From assembly GCF_014197035.1 (NCBI RefSeq), contig NZ_JACIEU010000012.1, forward strand, positions 62,001-126,000: a stretch of 64,000 nt of DNA, given 5' to 3'. The notes under the pieces were generated by a model. That model saw only the letters and a list, made by a program, of their open reading frames with translations. It ran no database searches and had not been told where the DNA came from. Source of the DNA: Sphingobium scionense (GTDB lineage: Bacteria; Pseudomonadota; Alphaproteobacteria; Sphingomonadales; Sphingomonadaceae). This document shows positions 41,569 to 49,821 of the stretch, piece by piece (position 1 is the first letter of the stretch; every line of letters begins with the position of its first letter). The position numbers and the translations under genes are program-made.

Positions 41569-42006
41569 TTAGCAGTTGCGGTCGATCGCGCGACCGGCCA
41601 GCGCACCGACGCCTGCGCCGATGATGGCGCCCGTGGTGCCGTCGCCACGGTTATAGCGGCCACTGCCCTTGCCGACTTCATTACCCAGCAGACCACCGGC
41701 GATCGCACCGATGATGGTGCCGCCCGTGCCATTGTCCCGGCAGCGATAGCCGCCGCGATATCCACCACGATAATCATTGCGATAATAATTGCCGCGATAG
41801 CCGCCGTCGCCGCGGTAACCGCGATAGCCACGGTCACCCCGATAGCCACGGTCGCCACGATAACCGCGATCACCCCGATAATAGTCGCCGCGCTCATAGC
41901 CACGGCCCCAGCCATCGCGCGCCATGGCGGGCGTCGCGGTGACGGCGAGGGAGGCAGCGCCCATGGCGAGCGCAGCACCCAGATTGATCAGATACTTCAT
42001 CTTCAT
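41569..42006 (-). CDS. Exported Gly-zipper protein with YRGDRG repeats
   Basis: 145 residues from the ATG at 42006, preceded by GAGGAG. A signal peptide ends near ATPAMA. Residues about 30-90 are a tandem low-complexity array (units YRGDRG, YRGGYRGG, NYYRNDYRGG) very rich in Arg, Gly and Tyr. The C-terminal 55 residues (TGGTIIGAIAGGLLGNEVGKGSGRY ... TTGAIIGAGVGALAGRAIDRNC) are two Gly-zipper 2TM segments, as in outer-membrane or inner-membrane small lipoproteins, and the terminal Cys is conserved in such proteins. The basic repeat array might bind polyanionic surface polymers; inference only. Confidence 0.8.
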   Translation of the reverse strand: MKMKYLINLGAALAMGAASLAVTATPAMARDGWGRGYERGDYYRGDRGYRGDRGYRGDRGYRGYRGDGGYRGNYYRNDYRGGYRGGYRCRDNGTGGTIIGAIAGGLLGNEVGKGSGRYNRGDGTTGAIIGAGVGALAGRAIDRNC

Positions 42007-42189
42007 GGCGTTGCTCCTCAAATTGCCATTTCCGCGGTGAACCGGACGGGTCGATCACCAGGATTGATGCCCTTATGCCTGATTCGCGTTGAGTGGAGCC
42101 TGAATGGCGGTGACAGCCACCGTTCAGCTGGCAACGCTTCGCCACTCCCCTGCTGCGTCCCGCCGACATTTCCCCTATGGCGGAGCGCG

Positions 42190-43173
42190 ATGCGTCGAAT
42201 CCTGATCGTTCTCGCTCTTGCGATCCTGCTGCTGCCTGCCCCGCCGTCCACCAAGCCCGCCGCCGTGCGGCCGGGCACCTTGCTGGTGACGGCGCGGGCG
42301 GTGCCGCTCGACAGCAGCGATCCCGATCGCCGGCGGGTCGGCACGCTCACCTATCTGGGCGGCTGGCAGCTTGGCAGCGACAATCCCGCCTTCGGCAGCA
42401 TATCCTCGCTGCTGGTCGACGGACCGGGCCAGATATTGGCGCTGAGCGATGCCGGCGTGCTGATGGGCTTCCATGTCGGCCCCGGCCGGGCCAGCCGGCG
42501 CCCGTTCATCGCGCCGCTGCCGGTGCGTGCGCAGGACAGGGAGCGGCCCTGGTGGTCCTGGGATTCGGAATCGCTGACCCATGACCCGGCCAGCGACCGC
42601 TATTGGGTGGGGTTCGAACTGCTCCAGGCGATCTGCCGCTACTCCCCCGGCTTCGCGCGGGTGGAGGCGTGCCGGACCTGGCCGGAAATCGTCGCCTGGC
42701 CCAAGACCGGATCAATCGAATCCTTCACCCGCCTGCCCGACGGTCGCTTCATCGCGATCGGCGAGATGGGCATGACCGCCGACGGCCATCATGACACATT
42801 GCTCTGGTCGGGCGATCCCGCCGAGCATGACACGGCCGATCCGATCCATCTCCATTATGTCGCGCCGCAGGGCTATCGTCCGACCGACATGGTCGCGCTG
42901 GACGATCGCCATCTGCTGGTGCTGAACCGGCGCCTGACCCTGCAGGAACTGTTCACCGCGACGATCGCGATGATCGAGCTGCCGGAGAATCCCGCACCTA
43001 ATACGGAACTGCGCGCCCGGACGCTGACACGGCTGGCGCCACCCCTGCTGGCCGACAATTTCGAAGGACTTGCGCTCAGCCGGGAACAGGGGCGGACGAT
43101 CCTGTGGGTCGCATCCGACGACAATCACGAATTCTTCCAGCGCACCTTGCTGCTGAAATTCGGATTGGATTGA
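42190..43173 (+). CDS. Esterase-like activity of phytase family protein
   Basis: 327 residues from the ATG at 42190 (GGAG upstream); the frame is open further upstream but antisense to the Gly-zipper gene. A signal peptide (RRILIVLALAILLLPAPPSTKPA) precedes a beta-propeller with the family signatures FGSISSLLVDGPGQILALSDAG, DSESLTHDPASDRYWVGFE, GRFIAIGE and DNFEGLALSREQGRTILWVASDDN. The enzymatic activity of this family is poorly defined, and the protein is likely periplasmic. It converges on rpmB. Confidence 0.8.
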   Translation: MRRILIVLALAILLLPAPPSTKPAAVRPGTLLVTARAVPLDSSDPDRRRVGTLTYLGGWQLGSDNPAFGSISSLLVDGPGQILALSDAGVLMGFHVGPGRASRRPFIAPLPVRAQDRERPWWSWDSESLTHDPASDRYWVGFELLQAICRYSPGFARVEACRTWPEIVAWPKTGSIESFTRLPDGRFIAIGEMGMTADGHHDTLLWSGDPAEHDTADPIHLHYVAPQGYRPTDMVALDDRHLLVLNRRLTLQELFTATIAMIELPENPAPNTELRARTLTRLAPPLLADNFEGLALSREQGRTILWVASDDNHEFFQRTLLLKFGLD

Positions 43174-43223
43174 TCGGGCTGGTGCGGCGCATTCCCCGCG
43201 CAGCAGGGAATATCAGAAAACGC

Positions 43224-43253
43224 AAAAAAGCGGCCTGTTGCCAGGCCGCTTCT
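43224..43253 (-). terminator. Intrinsic terminator of rpmB
   Basis: On the minus strand the stem AAGCGGCCTG / CAGGCCGCTT (43229-43251, loop 3) is followed by a T-run (A-tract 43224-43229 on the plus strand), 25 bases beyond the rpmB stop. The plus strand ends in TTCTT, so it could also stop the convergent transcript. Confidence 0.85.
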
Positions 43254-43277
43254 TATGCCGAAACGAATCGAAGCGAA

Positions 43278-43571
43278 TCAGGCGGCTGCAGCAGCCTGCT
43301 TCTTGACGATGTCGCGCTTCAGGCGACGGGCCTTGAGCGACAGCTTCTCGTCGCTGGTCTTGACCAGCCAGTTGTCGAGGCCGCCATTATGCTCGACCGA
43401 GCGCAGACCATGGGTCGACACGCGCAGCTTGACGGTGGTTTCCAGGGTTTCGGAGATCAGCGACACGTTCTGCAGGTTCGGCAGGAACACGCGCTTGGTC
43501 TTGTTGTTGGCGTGGGAAACATTGTGACCCACCTGGCGACCCTTACCGGTCAGCTCGCAAATGCGCGACAT
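43278..43571 (-). CDS. rpmB: 50S ribosomal protein L28
   Basis: 97 residues from the ATG at 43571 with AAAGG upstream. [35 protein letters not shown] is the invariant L28 N-terminus (only part cited here); [17 protein letters not shown] and [16 protein letters not shown] follow, with a short Ala tail. The zinc-ligand Cys pairs found in some L28 proteins are missing, the usual form in this group. It is monocistronic. Confidence 0.97.
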   Translation of the reverse strand: MSRICELTGKGRQVGHNVSHANNKTKRVFLPNLQNVSLISETLETTVKLRVSTHGLRSVEHNGGLDNWLVKTSDEKLSLKARRLKRDIVKKQAAAAA

Positions 43572-43724
43572 AGTCAATCAACCTTTGAAATTCGGGTTCG
43601 TTCGGAAAGCGGCGCCGATAGCGGGATTCCCGCTCGCAGTCAACCTTCCGCTCGGTTCGTGGCACTATCGCAACCATTTCACCGGGCCCCGCGTTCATTC
43701 CCCCGTTCAATAGAGGAGAGTGCC

Positions 43725-43946
43725 ATGCGTTTCATCGGCGGATTGCTGCTGATCGCGCTTATCGTCATCGGCGCCGGGATAGCAACCGGATTCATCGACC
43801 TGCAGAAGACCAAGGAGGGTCGCCTGCCCGAAGTCTCCGTAAAACAGGGCGCCCTGCCCAAATATGAGGCGAGCGTCGCGAAGGTCGAAGTGGGCAGCCG
43901 CAACGAAACGGTCGAGGTTCCGACCGTGGACGTGAAGAAACCCTGA
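43725..43946 (+). CDS. Small single-pass membrane protein
   Basis: 73 residues; ATG at 43725 after AGAGGAGAG. The N-terminal hydrophobic segment (RFIGGLLLIALIVIGAGIATGFI) anchors a 50-residue charged tail (DLQKTKEGRLPEVSVKQGALPKYEASVAKVEVGSRNETVEVP) rich in Lys, Val and Glu. I do not recognise a family. Such short anchored proteins are common in sphingomonads beside ribosomal or tRNA-modification genes. A long inverted repeat follows the stop at 43989-44066. Confidence 0.65.
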   Translation: MRFIGGLLLIALIVIGAGIATGFIDLQKTKEGRLPEVSVKQGALPKYEASVAKVEVGSRNETVEVPTVDVKKP

Positions 43947-43988
43947 TTCGATTCGCGGGCTTTTGATGCGCCTCCCGGCGCATGGACG

Positions 43989-44066
43989 GCACCAGCCCGC
44001 GCCCCCACCCGGCCTCCCAACAGCATATCCTGGAATGGGAGGCCGGGTGGGGGTGCGGGCTGGTGC
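43989..44066. repeat. Long hairpin element, copy A
   Basis: 31-base arms (43989-44019 and 44036-44066) with one G-T wobble pair, round a 16-base loop containing CAGCATATCCTG. The arm begins GCACCAGCCCGC and continues as C-rich sequence. Related copy B lies at 48822-48904. The arms differ between copies at several positions but each copy stays self-complementary. It lies between the small membrane protein and tadA, too large and too GC-rich for an ordinary terminator and with no T-run. Confidence 0.85.
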
Positions 44067-44095
44067 GGCCCTTCCTCTCAGACTAAGGCGGGGTC

Positions 44096-44554
44096 ATGAC
44101 TTCGCCCTTCCCCTTGCCCGAACCCATGCGCCGCGCCTTTGCGCTGGCGCGGGAAGCCGAAGCGGCGGGCGAGGTGCCGATCGGCGCCGTGGTCACGCGC
44201 GATGGCGTCATCATCGGCGAGGGCGAGAATCGCAACCGCCGCGACAATGATCCCACTGCCCATGCCGAAATGGTCGCGATTCGCGCGGCCGCCGCCCGGA
44301 TCGGCGACTTTCGCCTGACCGGCTGCGACCTGTGGGTGACGCTGGAACCCTGTCCGATGTGCGCGGGCGCGATTTCCCACGCGCGCGTCGCCCGCCTCTA
44401 TTATGCCGTGTCCGACCCCAAGGGCGGCGCTGTCGAACAGGGGCCGCGCCTCTTCGCACAGCCGCAATGCCTGCACCGCCCCGAAATCTATGGCGGGCTG
44501 GCCGAGGCGGAAGGATCAGCGCTGCTGCGCGACTTTTTTGCTGCCCGGCGCTGA
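44096..44554 (+). CDS. tadA: tRNA adenosine(34) deaminase TadA
   Basis: 152 residues. Cytidine-deaminase-fold zinc site: His56 and the catalytic Glu58 in AHAEM, and Cys86 and Cys89 in LEPCPMCAGA. The C-terminal part (YYAVSDPKGGAVEQGPRLF) is that of TadA rather than of a guanine or cytosine deaminase. TadA converts A34 to inosine in tRNA-Arg(ACG). Its 3' end overlaps the convergent membrane-protein gene by 39 bases. Confidence 0.9.
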   Translation: MTSPFPLPEPMRRAFALAREAEAAGEVPIGAVVTRDGVIIGEGENRNRRDNDPTAHAEMVAIRAAAARIGDFRLTGCDLWVTLEPCPMCAGAISHARVARLYYAVSDPKGGAVEQGPRLFAQPQCLHRPEIYGGLAEAEGSALLRDFFAARR

Positions 44555-46429
44555 ATAATCAATCTTGTAGAGCGTGTAGGGCAGCGTCATCGCCGTCTTG
44601 AGCTGCACCGGCTGCAACCAGGTGGGAATCGTGCCGCGCATCAGGTCCGCATAGAAACCGCGCGGACTGCGCGACTGATAGATGGTCCCTTCCGGGAAAT
44701 TCGGACAGACCAGCAAATAGGTCGCATGATGCTTCGCCGCGATCGGGCGGAAGGCATCGGCCGGCCCGTCATAGGCATGGTGCATGTCGAGGATCGTCGC
44801 GCCATTGCGATGATAGGGGCCGGCCACCGCGCTATGATGCGTCGTGGCGATGATGCGCGGTCCCAGATCGACCATGGTGAAGATGGTCGCCGGCGGCAGC
44901 TGGTCCAGCACCTCCAGCGCCGGCAGCGTGCGGCACCGGCCATTGGCCTTCTTGATCGCGTCGGTGCGGGCGATGGCGGACGGGCGCCAGGGCTTGGGCT
45001 TGGTGCCGGTCGCCTGCTGCCACAGCGCGATCACCTGCGGATAGAGCGGATAGGCACAGGCGATGGCGCCGACCAGCAGCGCGCCGATCCCGGCCAGAAT
45101 GCGCACCCGGCGCGATCCGGTGAAGATCGCCGTCACCAGCCGCCATCCGGCCCAGGCGGCAGGCGGGATCGCCAGCAACTGCGCCGCCGGCCCGGCGCGC
45201 AACTGCCAGAAGAGCAGAGCGGTCGAGAAAAGCATCATCAGGCCGATCGTCGCGAAGGCCCAGAGCCGGTCGCTGTCGCGCCGCAGTTCCCATAGCGCCC
45301 AGAGCAGGCCGATGAGGCCCACCGCCGGCAGCGCCATCAAAGGCACGACCAGGCTCTGCGCCTGCGCGGTGATCGGCTTGGCCTCGCGGATATTGGCGAG
45401 CCAGAGCTGCTGCAGTTCGGGCGAGATCTGATAGGGGGTCAGGCATTGCGGCCAGTTCAGGAAGAAGAACAGGCCCACCGCGCCGCCGACGATCATGCCG
45501 GCGATCAGCCGCTGCCACCAGAGCCGCAGCGGCAGGCGGCTCAAAAGCACCATGCCCGCACCCGCCGCACCGAACACCGCGACCCAGATGGGCGAGATGG
45601 CGTCGCACACCATGTGGCGATTGTCGTAGCTGGCGAAGATGACATAGCAGAGCGACGTCGCCCCCGCGAGGCTGAGACCATAGGGCAGCATCCGCCGCCC
45701 CGCCCCATCGCGGAACACCCAGCGCAGCGCCACCAGCGCGCCACCGGCGGCCAGATAGACGATCATCTCCATGCCGATCGCCACCGACAGGGCGCTCGAC
45801 ACGCCCGCCACCACGCCGCCGCGCAGCCAGTTGCGATCGATGAGGCCCGCCATCATCGTCAGCGCCAGCGCCAGTTGCCAGCCATGATGGTCGATCCGCA
45901 TCGGCGCGAACATGCCCAGGCCCATCTGCGCGGCGAGCGGCGCCAGCACCGCGAACAGCCAGGCCCAGCGCGCGCCGACAGCATCGCCCGCCAGCCGCCG
46001 TGCGATCGACCCCAGGCTCAGCATCAGCAGCAACAGCGGCAGCAGCGGCGCGATCGCGCAGGCCAGCCGGTCGGCCAGATCCTGTTCGACAAAGGCGCGG
46101 AAGAACAGCATCAGTCCGGCGAGCGGGATATCCACCAGCCGCGACCAGTGGATATTGGCGCCGCCCGGCGGATCGAGCCGATATTGGCGCAGATCATACC
46201 AGCCCTGCCCGGCCAGCCAGTCCTTCACCTGGACGAAGCGGATATTGTCGTCCGTATCGCTCAGCGTCAGCCAGTGGATCGCGGGCCAGCGGTCGACCAG
46301 CATGCCGACCAGGATCGCGATCCAGATCAGGAAGGTCAGCCACTTCCAGTGACGATCGGCATAGGCGGTAAGGATCGCGAACCAATGGGACGCGCGGGCG
46401 CGAAATACAGGCCAGCTTTGCAAGTTCAT
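44516..46429 (-). CDS. Large polytopic membrane protein, possibly GT-C glycosyltransferase-like
   Basis: 637 residues with about a dozen hydrophobic segments between residues 30 and 450 and a soluble C-terminal third. The first periplasmic loop carries TLSDTDDNIRFVQVKDWLAGQGWYDLRQYRLDPPG, an Asp-rich loop like that of GT-C glycosyltransferases such as STT3/PMT and mannosyl or arabinosyl transferases, together with the DHHGWQLALAL motif in a later loop. The C-terminal part, LDQLPPATIFTMVDLGPRII...TTHHSAVAGPYHRN, is also typical of this unnamed family. It is divergent from GtrA, a flippase partner of such enzymes, so lipid-linked sugar transfer is plausible. Overlap with tadA at the 3' end. Confidence 0.6.
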   Translation of the reverse strand: MNLQSWPVFRARASHWFAILTAYADRHWKWLTFLIWIAILVGMLVDRWPAIHWLTLSDTDDNIRFVQVKDWLAGQGWYDLRQYRLDPPGGANIHWSRLVDIPLAGLMLFFRAFVEQDLADRLACAIAPLLPLLLLMLSLGSIARRLAGDAVGARWAWLFAVLAPLAAQMGLGMFAPMRIDHHGWQLALALTMMAGLIDRNWLRGGVVAGVSSALSVAIGMEMIVYLAAGGALVALRWVFRDGAGRRMLPYGLSLAGATSLCYVIFASYDNRHMVCDAISPIWVAVFGAAGAGMVLLSRLPLRLWWQRLIAGMIVGGAVGLFFFLNWPQCLTPYQISPELQQLWLANIREAKPITAQAQSLVVPLMALPAVGLIGLLWALWELRRDSDRLWAFATIGLMMLFSTALLFWQLRAGPAAQLLAIPPAAWAGWRLVTAIFTGSRRVRILAGIGALLVGAIACAYPLYPQVIALWQQATGTKPKPWRPSAIARTDAIKKANGRCRTLPALEVLDQLPPATIFTMVDLGPRIIATTHHSAVAGPYHRNGATILDMHHAYDGPADAFRPIAAKHHATYLLVCPNFPEGTIYQSRSPRGFYADLMRGTIPTWLQPVQLKTAMTLPYTLYKIDYSAPGSKKVAQQR

Positions 46430-46473
46430 GGCCGGTGGATTAGACGCTCCGCATCAAAGCGCAACGGGGCTCC

Positions 46474-46890
46474 ATGAAAATCATCGACCAATTGACGCCC
46501 GCCCACCGGGCGCTGTTCTGGCAGATATTGCGCTATGGCGTGACCGGCCTGTTCATCACCGCCTGCCAGGCGGCGATCTACTGGACGCTGGCGGCGCCCG
46601 TCGGCATCCACCCTCAGGTCGCCAACGGCATCGGCTATCTCTGCGCCGTGGCCATCGGCTATGTGCTGCACAACGCCTTCACCTTCCGCGGCCATGGCAG
46701 CCAGTCGGGCCATGCCGCGCGCGGCTTCCGCTTCGTTGCCGTCTCGCTGGTCAGCTATGCGCTGAACGCCCTGTGGGTCTATCTGTGCGTCACCCATATG
46801 CGCTGGCCCGAATGGTCGCCGATCCCGGCGATGATCTTCGTCACCCCCGCTGTGGTGTTCGGCCTCAACCGCCAATGGGTGTTCCGCTAA
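46474..46890 (+). CDS. GtrA-family membrane protein
   Basis: 138 residues with four hydrophobic helices (about residues 18-40, 46-66, 82-104 and 108-130) and GtrA signatures FWQILRYGVTGLFITACQAAIYW and FGLNRQWVFR at the end. GtrA proteins flip or bring polyprenyl-linked sugars for O-antigen or wall modification. ATG at 46474, 44 bases from the divergent membrane protein start. A palindromic repeat (CTCCCGCTGGCGGGAGGGG, 46896-46914) follows. Confidence 0.85.
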   Translation: MKIIDQLTPAHRALFWQILRYGVTGLFITACQAAIYWTLAAPVGIHPQVANGIGYLCAVAIGYVLHNAFTFRGHGSQSGHAARGFRFVAVSLVSYALNALWVYLCVTHMRWPEWSPIPAMIFVTPAVVFGLNRQWVFR

Positions 46891-46894
46891 GACA

Positions 46895-46914
46895 AGTTCC
46901 CTCTCCCGCTGGCG
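46895..46914. repeat. Palindromic intergenic repeat
   Basis: TCTCCCGC and GCGGGAGG-type arms with a 2-base centre, the third copy of the element seen at 8777 and 34925. It lies between gtrA and the convergent AraC gene. Confidence 0.45.
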
Positions 46915-46984
46915 GGAGGGGTTGATGGGAGGCAAGTGACTCCCATCAAGGGGGTGGGCCAGCGCAACGGCGCGAGAGCCTCCC

Positions 46985-47878
46985 TCAGATCGCCAGCGCC
47001 CGGTTCGGCATGGCGCGCAACCGGCCGACGTCGCGCTGGGGCGGCGCGCCGAACAGGCGGCGATATTCGCGACTGAACTGGGACGGGCTGTCATAGCCGA
47101 CCTGATAGCCGGCCTCGGCCGCGTCGATCCGCTGTGCCAGCATCATCTGCCGCGCCTGCTGGAGCCGCAGTTGTTTTTGATATTGCAGCGGCGTCATCGC
47201 CGTCGCCCGGCGAAAATGATCGTGGAAGCTCGACAGGCTCATGCCGGCAAGATCGGCCAGCACCGGGCCACTGAACGGCTCGCGATAATGGGCCTTGAGC
47301 CAGCGGATCGCGCGCGCGATCTGGCCGGTGCGGCTGTCGCCGCTGGCAATCGCCCGCAGCAGCCCGCCACTCCGTCCCATCATCAGCCGCAGCAGCAATT
47401 CCCGCTCGACCAAGGGCGCCAGCAGCGCGGCGCTGTCCGGCTGGCCGAGCAGGCCCGTCAGCCGGCTCGCCGCGTCCAGCAGTTCGGGCGTGATCGGGTG
47501 GAGCGAGAGCGCACGCCCCTCCTCCACCGCCGCAGCAGCCGGCAGGGCCAGCGCGATGTCGGACAGCATCGCCGGGTCGAGATAGAGGCAGAAACAGAGA
47601 TAGGGGCTATCCCCATCCGCCTGCGTCACCGTGCCGGTGATCGGCAGGTCGAGCGAGGCGACCAGATAGCTGGCCGGGCCATAGGCTATGACCGCATCGC
47701 CCATCATCACCTGCTTGGCGCCCTGCGCGATGATGCACAGCGCCGGGCGCTGGAGCATGTGCACCGGTTCGCCCGGCTGCGACCAGCGCACCAGCGTCAG
47801 CCGCGGGATCCGCGTGTCGACTATGCCGTCCGCGTCCATATGGCGGGCGATCTGCTCGCCCAGATGCTCATGGCTCAT
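46985..47878 (-). CDS. AraC-family transcriptional regulator
   Basis: 297 residues from the ATG at 47878, with GGAAGG upstream. N-terminal ligand domain (about residues 15-180: PALCIIAQGAKQVMMGDAVIAYGPASYLVASLDLPITG), of the AraC N-terminal/cupin type, and a C-terminal double helix-turn-helix: FSGPVLADLAGMSLSSFHDHFRRATAMTPLQYQKQLRLQQARQMM and DAAEAGYQVGYDSPSQFSREYRRLFG. Divergent from an SDR oxidoreductase, which is its likely target, as in many AraC-oxidoreductase pairs. Ligand unknown. Confidence 0.9.
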   Translation of the reverse strand: MSHEHLGEQIARHMDADGIVDTRIPRLTLVRWSQPGEPVHMLQRPALCIIAQGAKQVMMGDAVIAYGPASYLVASLDLPITGTVTQADGDSPYLCFCLYLDPAMLSDIALALPAAAAVEEGRALSLHPITPELLDAASRLTGLLGQPDSAALLAPLVERELLLRLMMGRSGGLLRAIASGDSRTGQIARAIRWLKAHYREPFSGPVLADLAGMSLSSFHDHFRRATAMTPLQYQKQLRLQQARQMMLAQRIDAAEAGYQVGYDSPSQFSREYRRLFGAPPQRDVGRLRAMPNRALAI

Positions 47879-48066
47879 GCGCACCACCTTCCAGGAATTT
47901 CAGGCAATCCAAATAGCGCACAAAGCCGATAATCACCACGCCAGATCAGCCATTCGGAATATCGTGCAATCATGGCGCAGGACCATTCTATCGCTCCGGG
48001 GCCGAACAGGCGCATTAATCCTCTATCGGATCGAGCCTCGATCCAACCAAGGATGGAGATTGAATC

Positions 48067-48798
48067 ATGGCTATCGAGAATAAGGTCATCGCGATCACCG
48101 GCGCCAGCAGCGGCATTGGCGAGGGCACGGCGCGGCTGCTGGCGGCGCGCGGCGCCTGGCTGATGCTGGGCGCCCGCCGCACCGACCGCTTGGCGGCACT
48201 CGCCGCAGAACTGAACGCCGCCGGCGGCAAGGTCGCCTTCCGCGCGCTCGACGTCACCGACCGCGCCGATGTCGAGGCCTTCATTGCCGCGACGGAGGCC
48301 GAATATGGCCGCATCGACGTGCTGGTCAGCAATGCCGGACTGATGCCGCTGTCGCGCTTCGACAGCCTGAAGGTCGAGGAATGGGACCGGATGATCGACG
48401 TCAACATCCGCGGCGTGCTGCACGGCATCGCCGCTGCCCTGCCCCGCTTCAAGGCCCGGGGCAGCGGCCATTTCGTCAATATCTCGTCGATCGGCGGCTA
48501 TCGCGTCTGGCCGACCTGCGGCGTCTATTCGGCGACCAAATATGCAGTCCGCGCCATTTCCGACGGGCTGCGGATGGAGCATGACGACATCCGCGTCACC
48601 ATCGTGTCGCCCGGCGTGGTCGAATCCGAACTGGCGAGCACCATTACCGAAGCGGGCGCCGCCGCCGCGATGGAGGATTTCCGCGCCATCGCCCTGACGC
48701 CGGACGCAATCGCCCGCGCCATCGCCTATGCAGTGGAGCAGCCCGACGATGTCGATGTGAATGAATTGATCGTCCGTCCGGTGCGGACGATGGACTGA
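48067..48798 (+). CDS. Short-chain dehydrogenase/reductase
   Basis: 243 residues. Classical SDR: cofactor loop TGASSGIGEGTARLL, NNAG-like SNAGLMPLSRF, and the catalytic triad Ser in NISSIGG, Tyr and Lys in GVYSATKYAVRAISDGLR. Arg at the end of the second strand (GARRT) favours NADP. Substrate unknown. The ATG at 48067 follows AGGATGGAG. Divergent from AraC. The stop is followed by the long hairpin at 48822-48904. Confidence 0.9.
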   Translation: MAIENKVIAITGASSGIGEGTARLLAARGAWLMLGARRTDRLAALAAELNAAGGKVAFRALDVTDRADVEAFIAATEAEYGRIDVLVSNAGLMPLSRFDSLKVEEWDRMIDVNIRGVLHGIAAALPRFKARGSGHFVNISSIGGYRVWPTCGVYSATKYAVRAISDGLRMEHDDIRVTIVSPGVVESELASTITEAGAAAAMEDFRAIALTPDAIARAIAYAVEQPDDVDVNELIVRPVRTMD

Positions 48799-48821
48799 CG
48801 AAGAGGGCATTTGAGAAATGG

Positions 48822-48904
48822 CGGTACCAGCCCGCTCCCCCGCCCAACCACCCGATCCAGTGTCATCCTGTCGGGTGGTTGGGCGGGGGAGCGGGCTGGT
48901 ACCG
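48822..48904. repeat. Long hairpin element, copy B
   Basis: Perfect 34-base arms (48822-48855 and 48871-48904) round a 15-base loop TCCAGTGTCATCCTG. The arm begins CGGTACCAGCCCGCTCCCCC. It is homologous to copy A at 43989-44066 and shares the loop motif CAG...ATCCTG. It lies 23 bases after the SDR stop, between convergent genes. Confidence 0.9.
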
Positions 48905-49014
48905 TACCGAAAAATCGCTCTTTCGCGATTTTTCCAAACAGACTCCGGGATCGGCTCAAGCCATCCCGCACCAAACGGCCGGCCGCCCCTGCACGGGCGG
49001 CCGGCGCCGTTTCG

Positions 49015-49821
49015 TCAGTGGACGAAACGCGCGACGACGTCGCGGTAGGAACGGCTGACCTTCACCTGGGCACCGGATTCCAGCACCAGGAAGCATTCGC
49101 CGTTGGTATGGGGCTTCACCTGACGCACCTGGCTCAGGTTGACGATGGTCGAGCGATGGACGCGCTGGAAATTGCGCGGGTCGAGCCGCTTTTCCAGATC
49201 CTTCATCGTCTCGCGCAGGATCAGCGAGTTGTCGGCGGTATAGATGCACATATAGTCGCCCGCCGCGTCGATCCGCTCGATCGAATCCACGTCGACGCGG
49301 AAAATCTGCCCGCGATCCTTGATGTTGATGAGCTTTTCGAAACGGTTGGATGCCGGCGCATCCTCATCCCCGGCGGCGGAGAAATCGCTCATCGCCTGGG
49401 GGGCGACCTCGGCCAGCACCTCGCGCAGCTTTTCCGCTTCCTGCACCTGCTTCTTGTCCGACAGGCGCAACCGCACCCGGTCGAGCGCATCGGCCAGGCG
49501 GCCTTCATCCACCGGCTTCATCAGATAGTCGACCGCCTGCGCCTCGAAGGCGCGGATCGCATGGTCGCTATAGGCGGTGACGAAGATGAACAAAGGTGGT
49601 TCGACCTCCATCATGCCCTGGACGACGGAAAAGCCGTCGAAACCGGGCATCTGGATATCGAGGAACACGAGGTCGGGTTTGTGCGTCTTGATGGCACGGA
49701 TGGCTTCGCGGCCATTGGTGCATGTCTCGATGATTTCGACATCCTCATGCGCTTGCAGACGAAGCTTAAGACCCTGGATAGCCAGGCTTTCGTCGTCGAC
49801 GAGGATTGTTCTGATGGTCAT
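49015..49821 (-). CDS. LytTR-family response regulator
   Basis: 268 residues. Receiver domain with Asp9/Asp10 (ILVDDES), phospho-acceptor Asp55 (DLVFLDIQMPGFDGF), Thr and Lys pockets (IFVTAYSD, YLMKPVDE). A linker (about residues 125-155) precedes the LytTR DNA-binding domain: INIKDRGQIFRVDVDSIERIDAAGDYMCIYT, RVHRSTIVNLSQVRQVKPHTNGECFL, LKVSRSYRDVV-like end. It overlaps the histidine-kinase gene by four bases and forms a LytS/LytR-like pair. Target unknown. Confidence 0.9.
   Translation of the reverse strand: MTIRTILVDDESLAIQGLKLRLQAHEDVEIIETCTNGREAIRAIKTHKPDLVFLDIQMPGFDGFSVVQGMMEVEPPLFIFVTAYSDHAIRAFEAQAVDYLMKPVDEGRLADALDRVRLRLSDKKQVQEAEKLREVLAEVAPQAMSDFSAAGDEDAPASNRFEKLINIKDRGQIFRVDVDSIERIDAAGDYMCIYTADNSLILRETMKDLEKRLDPRNFQRVHRSTIVNLSQVRQVKPHTNGECFLVLESGAQVKVSRSYRDVVARFVH

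Noticed and set aside
41569..42006. CRISPR-like tandem repeat in the YRGDRG coding region
   Set aside because: The repeats are codon-level, in frame, with no unique spacers, and belong to a coding sequence.
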